A DNA stretch of 7,769 bases from positions 1 to 7,769 of the forward strand of contig JAWWBG010000127.1 of assembly GCA_033721095.1 (NCBI GenBank). Reading direction: 5' to 3'. The translations under genes and the position numbers were made by a program. The stretch comes from JAWWBG01 sp033721095 (GTDB taxonomy: Bacteria > Actinomycetota > Nitriliruptoria > Nitriliruptorales > Nitriliruptoraceae). Below, one piece after another: positions 1 to 5,546 of the stretch. The notes beneath the pieces are model-generated. The model did no database searches, was not told the origin of the DNA, and saw nothing but the letters and a program-made list of their open reading frames with translations. Position 1 is the stretch's first letter, and every line of letters starts with the position of its first letter.

Positions 1-1
1 A

Positions 2-940
2 CCCCATGAGATCTCGATCCGTGACGCCCTCATCGAGTCGGCCGTCTGGATCGCGATCGCGTTGGGCTTCGGGCTGATCGTCCTGTACGTCTGGGGCGGG
101 GCCGCGGCAGGGGAGTACTACGGCGGATACCTGATCGAAAAGTCGTTGTCGGTCGACAATGTCTTCGTGTGGGCCGTGATCCTCAGTTTCTTCGGCGTGC
201 CCGCGATGTACCAGTTCCGGGTGCTGTTCTGGGGCGTGTTCGGTGCGCTCGTCATGCGCGCCATCTTCATCTTCGCCGGCGTCGCGTTGCTGGAGCGATT
301 CGACTGGATCCTCTACGTCTTCGGGACGCTGTTGCTCTACACGGCGTACCGGATGTACCGGCACAAGGACCAGGAGGTCCATCCCGAGAACAACCCGGCC
401 CTGAACTTCATCCAGCGGTTCATCCCGTCGACGACCGAGTACGACGGCCAGAAGTTGTTCACCGTGGTCAACGGCGCACGCGTGGCCACCCCGCTGTTCA
501 CCGTCCTGGTCCTGATCGAGTTCACCGACGTGATCTTCGCCGTGGACTCCGTGCCGGCGATCCTCGCCGTGTCACGCGAGCCGTTCATCGTGTTCTCGTC
601 GAACGCCTTCGCGATCCTGGGGCTGCGCGCTCTCTACTTCGCGCTGGCTGGCATGGCCGGACGGTTCCGTTACCTCGACGACGGCCTCGCAGCGATCCTC
701 GCGTTCGTCGGTGTCAAGATGCTGCTGCTCGAGGTCTATCACGTGCCGATCTCGATCTCGATCAGCGTGATCGCGGCGATCCTCACGGTCGCGATCTGGC
801 TGTCGCTGCGGGCCGATGCGCGTGATCGTGCGGCGGGGATCGAACCCCCGAAGATCACGACGAGCCACGCGGGCCTCATCGGCACGGACCGTTCGGATCA
901 GGCCAAGGCGCCGGGACCGGGCAGTGGCCGGGGCGACTGA
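2..940 (+). CDS. TerC-family integral membrane protein, 5' end cut by window edge
   Basis: The frame is open from the first base and stops at TGA 938-940, giving 312 visible residues. The true start lies to the left; the TTG at 62 is internal, because the preceding residues (EISIRDALIESAVW) continue the conserved TerC N-terminus. TerC/Alx proteins are polytopic membrane proteins. Studied bacterial members export manganese, and some metalate secreted enzymes or are tied to tellurite resistance. The sequence shows the signatures of the family: an EKSLSVDNVFV motif (Asp52-Asn53 of the visible part) and EFTDVIFAVDSVPAIL (Glu173, Asp176, Asp182), acidic residues in membrane helices thought to bind metal, followed by SSNAFAILGLRALYF. 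About eight hydrophobic segments are visible, then a polar tail of about 40 residues with no recognised domain. It converges on the next gene with three bases between the stops. The metal specificity cannot be read from sequence. Family assignment is very sure. Confidence 0.95.
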   Translation, partial: PHEISIRDALIESAVWIAIALGFGLIVLYVWGGAAAGEYYGGYLIEKSLSVDNVFVWAVILSFFGVPAMYQFRVLFWGVFGALVMRAIFIFAGVALLERFDWILYVFGTLLLYTAYRMYRHKDQEVHPENNPALNFIQRFIPSTTEYDGQKLFTVVNGARVATPLFTVLVLIEFTDVIFAVDSVPAILAVSREPFIVFSSNAFAILGLRALYFALAGMAGRFRYLDDGLAAILAFVGVKMLLLEVYHVPISISISVIAAILTVAIWLSLRADARDRAAGIEPPKITTSHAGLIGTDRSDQAKAPGPGSGRGD

Positions 941-943
941 CGG

Positions 944-1783
944 TCACCCGCCGAGCACTCCGCCTCCTCCATCGCCAGTCGGTTCCTCGACGGTGAACGG
1001 CCCGAACCGTTCGGGGAGCCGACCGGCCGGGTCGTACAGGCCCGGCTCGAGGCCGGGTGGCGGCGGCTGTACGCCGCGCCACTCGAGTTGCACGGTGTAG
1101 TCGCCGGGCTCGACCTGGGGGCCGTCGTCGGGGTCGTCGAAGAACCCTTCCGTCTGGTCCCAGGTCTCGGTCCAGGTCCGACATTCGCCGGTTGCCCATG
1201 TCTCGGTCACGTAGCCGCCGGCGTGGTCACGACCGACCGTGTAGGCGATTCGGCGGTTGTCGGCCGTGATGATGCTGAGGTCGAAGCGGGCAGCTTCGTT
1301 GAAGAAGAACTCGTCGTGCGGCCGGTCCGCCTCGTTGCACGCCTCGATCACGAACGTGATCGGCTCGCCGTGGGCGTGACGGTCGGCGGTGCGGGCGCTG
1401 AGCGTCAGCTCGACCCGCGGGTCCGTCGTCGGTGACGGCCTCGCCGTGGGGCCGACGGACGTCGTCGGCGCCGGTTCGAGGGGCTCGACCCGGCTGGTCT
1501 CCGAAGGGACGGGTTCGGGCGTGGTCGTCGGCTCCGCGGATCCGGGCGACGGCACCGCCGTCCCGGTTCCGACGATCTCGAGGGTCGGTTCGCCCGGCCG
1601 GGTCCATGCCGGCGTGACGGCCAGCAGCATGGCCGCCAGCGCCAGCGTGATGCCGCCCGCCGTGAGACGTGTCGCGGCCTTGCGACGACCGTTGGCGACG
1701 ACCGCCCCAAGTGTTCCCGGGGCGTCGAACGTGTCCGGCGGCAGGTCGCGAAGATCACGGAGGCGCCGCTCGAGCTCATCCAT
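944..1783 (-). CDS. Single-pass membrane protein with BsuPI-like outer domain, probable partner (anti-sigma) of the ECF sigma factor
   Basis: 279 residues from the ATG at 1783-1781, chosen because an AAGGAG site lies 6 bases upstream and the start overlaps the sigma factor stop (ATGGATGA). The frame could extend 41 codons further up, but those run inside the sigma gene. Residues 1-38 are charged and cytoplasmic (MDELERRLRDLRDLP), 41-59 form one membrane helix, and 75-120 are a Thr/Pro/Ser/Glu-rich linker. Residues about 124-237 form a beta-rich domain: the run from GEPITFVIEACN through ARFDLSIITADNRRIAY, TWTETWDQ and VEPGDYTVQLEW has the order of elements of the BsuPI fold (Bacillus intracellular proteinase inhibitor type). 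Cys149 and Cys201 could pair outside the cell. Translational overlap and topology suggest an anti-sigma factor that holds the sigma at the membrane. The N-terminus has no His or Cys, so the zinc-binding HxxxCxxC motif is absent. The partner role is inferred. The ligand is unknown. Confidence 0.85.
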   Translation of the reverse strand: MDELERRLRDLRDLPPDTFDAPGTLGAVVANGRRKAATRLTAGGITLALAAMLLAVTPAWTRPGEPTLEIVGTGTAVPSPGSAEPTTTPEPVPSETSRVEPLEPAPTTSVGPTARPSPTTDPRVELTLSARTADRHAHGEPITFVIEACNEADRPHDEFFFNEAARFDLSIITADNRRIAYTVGRDHAGGYVTETWATGECRTWTETWDQTEGFFDDPDDGPQVEPGDYTVQLEWRGVQPPPPGLEPGLYDPAGRLPERFGPFTVEEPTGDGGGGVLGG

Positions 1784-2284
1784 GGGACGCTCCTTGCTCG
1801 TGGCCGAGCAGGACCCGGAGCCGGTCGAGACCGCGCTTCTTGTGCACCTTGACGCTGCCGGTCGACACCCCCATGAGGGAGGCGACCTCGGCCTCCGGGA
1901 GGTCATCGATGACCCGGAGGGTCACCGCCTCGCGTTGGCGTCGGGGGAGGCGCGACAACTGCTCGACGAGCGTGATCGCGTCCTCGCTCGGGGCGTCCGA
2001 CGCGGCGATGTCCGGCACGGGCGCTCTCGAGCGGCGTCCCCGCCGGCGCACATCGTCGATGGCCAGGTTGATGGCCACGCGATGGACCCAGGCGACTGCG
2101 TGTCCGGATCGACGCAACGTCCACCAGCGGGCGTACGCGCGGGCGAACGCCTCCTGGGCATGTTCCTCGGCCCGACCGCGATCGCGGCAGATCGACCAGG
2201 CCGATCGAACGACCGACGGGTAGGTGTTCAGGTAGGTGGTCTCGAAGTCCGCGGCTGCCGGCTCCTGCTCGGTGGTTCACCCAT
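1776..2284 (-). CDS. ECF-type RNA polymerase sigma factor, apparent frameshift at its N-terminus
   Basis: The sigma frame is open from 2276 down to the TGA at 1778-1776 (166 residues). Region 2 is clear (DFETTYLNTYPSVVRSAW, EEHAQEAFARAYARWW, AWVHRVAINLAIDDVRRRG), as is region 4 with its helix-turn-helix (LPRRQREAVTLRVIDDL, EAEVASLMGVSTGSVKVHKK, RGLDRLR). About 170 residues is normal for an ECF sigma factor. Such factors direct polymerase to stress or envelope genes and are usually held by a membrane partner, here the overlapping downstream gene. The oddity is the start: the frame is closed by TGA at 2279-2277 and has no ATG, GTG or TTG until a TTG at 2117, in the middle of region 2. An ATG at 2284-2282 is one frame off; one extra A in the AA at 2276-2277 would give MGETTEQEP followed by region 2. 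The 5' limit given here assumes that repair. Alternatives are a CTG start at 2231, a genuine mutation, or a sequencing error. Family assignment is sure, the start is not. Confidence 0.85.
1790..1795 (-). promoter_or_regulatory. Ribosome binding site for the BsuPI-like membrane protein
   Basis: The minus strand reads AAGGAG six bases before the ATG at 1783. It lies inside the last codons of the sigma factor, so the second gene has its own ribosome entry besides possible coupling through the 8-base overlap. It decides the start of the 279-residue product. Confidence 0.75.
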
Positions 2285-2315
2285 GTCAACGTTGGGAGCA
2301 CCCCGCACGTTGACA
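2284..2315. repeat. 9-bp perfect inverted repeat at the sigma factor start, candidate operator
   Basis: TGTCAACGT at 2284-2292 and its exact complement ACGTTGACA at 2307-2315 are separated by 14 bases. The half-sites are 23 bp apart, about two helical turns, which fits a dimeric regulator. The left arm touches the ATG at 2284-2282 of the sigma gene, so a bound protein would cover the start or promoter region. The same symmetry could form a hairpin in the sigma mRNA leader if transcription begins further up. No matching regulator is in the window and the site appears once. The symmetry is seen directly; the role is inferred. Confidence 0.45.
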
Positions 2316-2330
2316 CGAGATTCCACGATG

Positions 2331-2347
2331 GCAGGGGCCGCCCCTGC
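2331..2347 (-). terminator. GC-rich hairpin after the Calx-beta gene, candidate terminator
   Basis: GCAGGGG, a CCG loop, then CCCCTGC make a perfect 7-bp stem, 33 bases beyond the stop of the Calx-beta gene and before the sigma gene. There is no T run on either strand, so it would be a U-less terminator of the kind often proposed in high-GC actinobacteria, or simply an mRNA end-stabilising hairpin. Confidence 0.4.
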
Positions 2348-2362
2348 ACGACGGAAGGATCG

Positions 2363-2377
2363 GCGGCAGTCTGCCGC
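2363..2377 (-). terminator. Hairpin directly behind the Calx-beta stop codon, candidate terminator
   Basis: GCGGCAG and CTGCCGC are arranged symmetrically around base 2370, giving a 6-bp stem with a 3-base loop, two bases past the TGA at 2382-2380. On the minus strand it is followed only by a weak pyrimidine stretch (CGATCCTTCC). With the hairpin at 2331-2347 it forms a tandem pair that may separate the Calx-beta transcript from the sigma transcript. Confidence 0.4.
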
Positions 2378-2379
2378 GG

Positions 2380-3051
2380 TCAGCTTCGGCGCATCCTCGC
2401 GAGCAGCAGGCCGCCGAGCCCGACCACGACGATCACGGCCGCGAGGATGATCGGCACGGCACTCGACCCGTCGTCATCGTCGTCGGATTCGTCCGTGTCG
2501 CCGGGCTCGTCGGTGTCCCCGGTGGCATCGTCGTCGCCAGGCTCGGTCGCCGTCGGCTCACCCTCCGTCACGTCGACCGTGTCGGGTTCGGTCGGGGGTG
2601 CGGTGGCATCGGGCTGGTCATCGTCGGCGATGGTGATGGTGACCGTGCTCGGTGACCCGATGCCGAGTCCGTCGGCGCCCGTGAGGGTGATCGTGAAGGT
2701 CTCGTCGCCCTCGGCCTCGGCGTCGTCGACGATCGTGATGACGATGTCCTCGACGCGGTCGTCACTGGGCTCGAACGTGAGCTCGCCTGACTGGGCCTCG
2801 TAGTCGGCGCCCGCAGCCGCCGTTCCGTCCGCGGTCTCGTACTGGACGGTGCCGGAGCAGCTGGGTTGGCGGCCCTGGAGCTCGACCGTGACCGTGACCG
2901 ATCCGTCGAACTCGCCGACGCCTGCCTCCGAGGCGAGGAACGCTGCCAGGTGGCAGGCGCTCACGGCCGGGCCGGCGAGGAGGATGCTGCCCGCCACCGC
3001 GATGACCGCCGCAACGAAGAGTCGAATCCCGTGGTTCGTGCTCGTGGCCAT
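2380..3051 (-). CDS. Secreted, membrane-anchored Calx-beta domain protein with acidic stalk
   Basis: 223 residues from the ATG at 3051-3049, chosen for the GGGAG site 6 bases upstream and the signal peptide that follows at once; in-frame codons further up overlap the divergent sulfatase. Residues 1-32 are a signal peptide (hydrophobic 11-30). The end, VSA before Cys33, fits either a type I signal peptidase site or a lipobox. Residues about 50-146 form one Calx-beta domain (VTVTVELQG, YETADGTAAAGADYEAQSGE, LTFEP, EDIVITIVDDAEAEGDETFTITL, STVTITIADDD), a fold that in other proteins binds calcium or mediates adhesion. Residues 147-196 are a Pro/Thr then Asp/Glu-rich stalk ending in a run of Asp. 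Residues 197-219 are a membrane helix followed by RMRRS. Cys33 and Cys65 may pair. No LPXTG sorting signal is present. It is probably displayed outside the membrane, with function unknown. Its start lies 73 bases from the sulfatase start on the other strand. Confidence 0.88.
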   Translation of the reverse strand: MATSTNHGIRLFVAAVIAVAGSILLAGPAVSACHLAAFLASEAGVGEFDGSVTVTVELQGRQPSCSGTVQYETADGTAAAGADYEAQSGELTFEPSDDRVEDIVITIVDDAEAEGDETFTITLTGADGLGIGSPSTVTITIADDDQPDATAPPTEPDTVDVTEGEPTATEPGDDDATGDTDEPGDTDESDDDDDGSSAVPIILAAVIVVVGLGGLLLARMRRS

Positions 3052-3057
3052 TGGCGT

Positions 3058-3062
3058 CTCCC
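3058..3062 (-). promoter_or_regulatory. Ribosome binding site for the Calx-beta protein
   Basis: The minus strand reads GGGAG six bases before the ATG at 3051. It lies in the 73-base divergent spacer (3052-3124), which must also hold the promoters of both flanking genes. I could not pick convincing -35/-10 pairs there. Confidence 0.65.
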
Positions 3063-3112
3063 GTGCCGACCGCTCGTCCACCGACACTACAGGGCTACGG
3101 TCCCGCGCGGTT

Positions 3113-3120
3113 GGGGAGGA
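3113..3120 (+). promoter_or_regulatory. Ribosome binding site for the sulfatase
   Basis: GGGGAGGA ends four bases before the ATG at 3125 and is the strongest Shine-Dalgarno match in the window. It fixes the sulfatase start at 3125 rather than at upstream in-frame codons that lie across the divergent Calx-beta gene. Confidence 0.75.
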
Positions 3121-3124
3121 GCCG

Positions 3125-5407
3125 ATGGAGCCGCACGAGTTCGAGGGCCACGTGGCCCGCTGGTACTGGGACGCCGAACCGCACTGGCCGCCGCACGCCC
3201 GCGCGCCCGCGAACGCGCCCAACGTGTTGATCGTCCTGCTCGACGACGTCGGCTTCGCGCAGCTGGGCTGTTTCGGCTCGGACATCGCCACGCCGAACTT
3301 CGATCGTCTGGCCGCGAACGGCCTTCGCTACACGAACTTCCACACGACCGCGATGTGCTCGCCGACGCGGGCGTGTGTCCTCACCGGTCGGAACCACCAC
3401 GTCGCCGGCGTCGGTCGGATCACCCAGCTCGCGATGGGGTTCCCCGGCTACGACTGCCGGATCCCACGGTCGGTCGGCCTTGTCCCCGAGATGCTGACCC
3501 CCCATGGCTACGCGACCTGGGCGATCGGCAAGTGGCACCTCACGCCCGAGGACGAGGCGCACGTCGCCGCGACGCGCGAGCGCTGGCCGCTGGGACGCGG
3601 CTTCGAGCGCTTCTACGGCTTCCACGACGGCGAGACCCACCAGAACGCGCCAGCATTGTTCTGCGACAACCACCAGGTGCGGCCACCGCGGTCGATCGAG
3701 GACGGCTATCACGTCACCGAGGACCTCGTGGACCAGGCGATCGCGCTGACCACCGACCTCCGCCAGATCGATCCGGACAAGCCGTTCTTCTGTTACCTCG
3801 CCACGGGCGCCTGCCACGCCCCCCACCAGGCGCCGCCCGAGTTCATCGAGCGCTACCGCGGCGCGTTCGACGACGGATGGGATGCGTGGCGCGAGCGGAC
3901 CTTCGCCCGCCAGGTGGCCGAGGGGATCCTCCCCGAGCACGCCGAGCTGTCACCACGCCCGGATTGGGTGCCGGCCTGGGACGACCTCGACGAGCAGGCC
4001 CGAACGGTCCACGCGCGATACATGGAGGCGTTCGCCGGGATGCTCACCCACACCGACCACCACGTGGGGCGGCTGCTCGATGCCCTCGATGAGACCGGTG
4101 ACCTCGACAACACCATCGTGCTGCTGTTGTCGGACAACGGCGCCAGCTCCGAGGGCGGGCCGATGGGGTCGATCAACGACGCCCGGACGTGGAACGGGGT
4201 CGAGAACCACCTCGACGAGGCGTTCGAGCGGCTCGACGAGATCGGCGGACCGCACACCCACACCAACTACCCGTGGGGTTGGACGGTGGCCGGGAACACG
4301 CCGTTTCGCCGGTGGAAGCGGGAGGTGCACGAGGGCGGCGTCGCCGACCCGCTGATCGTCCGTTGGCCCGCGGGCATGGATGCAGCCACGCGCGGTGACG
4401 GCGTCCGCCGCCAGTACGTGCACGCCATCGACCTGGTGCCGACCCTCCTCGAGGCCATCGGGATCGAGGCGCCCGACCGAATCCACGGGGTCGACCAGCG
4501 ACCGCTCGACGGCATTTCGTTCCTCGACACGTTCACCGACGCCGACGCCGAGGACGCACACACGACCCAGTACTACGAGATGTTCGGCTGCCGCGGGATC
4601 TACCACGAGGGTTGGAAGCTGGTCACCTACCACGACATCCAGTCCCCCGAGCCGGGCATCGACAAGGTGACCTGGGAGTTGTACGACCTGCGATCCGATC
4701 CCTCCGAGATCCACGACGTCGCCACCGACCATCCCGACAAGGTGGCCGAGCTCGATGCCCTGTTCTGGGAGGAGGCCGAGCGCAACCAGGTCCTGCCGTT
4801 GGACAACCGGCCGCTTTCGACGATGGTCATCGGCGCGCCGAAGTCGGTGCCTGATCGCAACCGCTATGAGTACCGGCCCTTCGCCTCGATGGTCCCGGAG
4901 CCCGTCGCGGTGAACGTCCGAAACCGTCCGCACCGGGTGACCGCTCGAATCGAGATTCCCGACGGCGGGGCGTCCGGCGTCATCATCTCGCAGGGCTCAC
5001 GGCTCGGCGGCTGGATCCTCCACGTCACCGACGACGGGCGCGCTCGGTACGTCCACAACAGAAGCGGTCGTGAGCTCCAGGAACTGGCGTCGCCGGATCC
5101 GCTGGAACCCGGACAGCACGAGGTCGTCTTCGCTTTCGGGAGCGACCCGGACCATCCCGCACGCGCCAAACTGTCGGTCGACGGCACGGTCGTCGACGCC
5201 AGCGAGATCCCGGGCTTCACCTGGCACCGGTTCTCGATCAGTGGCGCGGGACTCTGCTGTGGCTGGACGGTCGAGCCGCCCGTCGTGGACGACGTCACCG
5301 CCCCCGCGCGTTTCACGGGAGTCCTCGAGCCCGTCGTCGTCGAGGTGTCCGGCCGCCCCATGATCGACGCCGTCGCAGAGGCCGTCGACGCCGTCGTCAG
5401 CCAGTAG
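3125..5407 (+). CDS. Formylglycine-dependent arylsulfatase-type sulfatase
   Basis: 760 residues from the ATG at 3125. It hydrolyses sulfate esters; the substrate is unknown. The sulfatase domain spans about residues 30-530. It starts with NVLIVLLDDVGFAQLGCFG (metal ligands Asp40, Asp41) and TPNFDRLAANGLRYTNFH. Cys78-Ser-Pro-Thr-Arg82 is the CxPxR signature whose cysteine becomes formylglycine, followed by the conserved LTGR. Further active-site candidates are GKWH (Lys136, His138), SDNG (Asp337, Asn338), and WKREVHEGG (Lys398, His402). Residues about 575-760 are a beta-rich C-terminal part (SGVIISQGSRLGGW, DGRARYVHN, FSISGAGLCCGW) of the sort found behind the catalytic domain in large actinobacterial arylsulfatases such as the mycobacterial Ats group. 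There is no signal peptide, so it is probably cytoplasmic. All expected catalytic residues appear present. Activity needs a formylglycine-generating enzyme, which is not in this window. It could form a transcript with the kinase 139 bases downstream, but nothing proves it. Confidence 0.96.
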   Translation: MEPHEFEGHVARWYWDAEPHWPPHARAPANAPNVLIVLLDDVGFAQLGCFGSDIATPNFDRLAANGLRYTNFHTTAMCSPTRACVLTGRNHHVAGVGRITQLAMGFPGYDCRIPRSVGLVPEMLTPHGYATWAIGKWHLTPEDEAHVAATRERWPLGRGFERFYGFHDGETHQNAPALFCDNHQVRPPRSIEDGYHVTEDLVDQAIALTTDLRQIDPDKPFFCYLATGACHAPHQAPPEFIERYRGAFDDGWDAWRERTFARQVAEGILPEHAELSPRPDWVPAWDDLDEQARTVHARYMEAFAGMLTHTDHHVGRLLDALDETGDLDNTIVLLLSDNGASSEGGPMGSINDARTWNGVENHLDEAFERLDEIGGPHTHTNYPWGWTVAGNTPFRRWKREVHEGGVADPLIVRWPAGMDAATRGDGVRRQYVHAIDLVPTLLEAIGIEAPDRIHGVDQRPLDGISFLDTFTDADAEDAHTTQYYEMFGCRGIYHEGWKLVTYHDIQSPEPGIDKVTWELYDLRSDPSEIHDVATDHPDKVAELDALFWEEAERNQVLPLDNRPLSTMVIGAPKSVPDRNRYEYRPFASMVPEPVAVNVRNRPHRVTARIEIPDGGASGVIISQGSRLGGWILHVTDDGRARYVHNRSGRELQELASPDPLEPGQHEVVFAFGSDPDHPARAKLSVDGTVVDASEIPGFTWHRFSISGAGLCCGWTVEPPVVDDVTAPARFTGVLEPVVVEVSGRPMIDAVAEAVDAVVSQ

Positions 5408-5534
5408 CGCCTCGCCTCCCTCCAGCTCGTGACCTCCCGGCATGGATGGGTCGGCTCGCCCGACGGCCGCCGAGGGCGTGTGTTCCGTGCTTTGCTTGTC
5501 ACGCGGGGGCCGGAGCCACTCCACGCCCACAGTC

Positions 5535-5539
5535 GGGAG
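5535..5539 (+). promoter_or_regulatory. Ribosome binding site for the sensor kinase
   Basis: GGGAG lies seven bases before the ATG at 5547. The in-frame GTG at 5541 is too close to this site to use it, and the ATG at 5442 has no purine-rich site before it and would add 35 low-hydrophobicity residues. The site therefore supports 5547 as the start. Confidence 0.65.
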
Positions 5540-5546
5540 CGTGCCG

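Noticed and set aside
2284..2330. GGAAT on the minus strand upstream of the sigma gene as an ECF -35 element for autoregulation
   Set aside because: The nearest CGTT-like -10 is about 28 bases away, much more than the usual 16-18.
2310..2338. TTGACA at 2310-2315 on the + strand as a -35 box
   Set aside because: No -10-like hexamer at the right spacing and no + strand gene follows. The hexamer is part of the inverted repeat arm.
1389..2450. Plus-strand open frame of 353 codons over the sigma/membrane-protein pair
   Set aside because: It is antisense to two genes with clear domains, and the product is low-complexity Arg/Ser/Gly.
2447..2803. Plus-strand Ser/Val-rich frame
   Set aside because: It is the mirror image of the acidic stalk and Calx-beta repeats of the minus-strand gene. 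Composition explains it.
2884..2901. Tandem GACCGT repeat
   Set aside because: It encodes alternating Val-Thr of a beta strand in the Calx-beta domain, so coding explains it.
2849..3124. N-terminal extension of the sulfatase by 92 codons
   Set aside because: It overlaps the divergent Calx-beta gene and its start region, has no family similarity, and a strong ribosome site points to 3125.
3950..4933. Minus-strand open frame of 327 codons inside the sulfatase
   Set aside because: It is antisense to the catalytic core. The Val/Gly/Arg/His-rich product lacks any recognisable motif.
5408..5546. 139-base gap between sulfatase and kinase as the site of a small gene or terminator
   Set aside because: Only a weak 5-bp stem at 5450-5464 without a T run, no small frame with a ribosome site, and no convincing promoter boxes were found.
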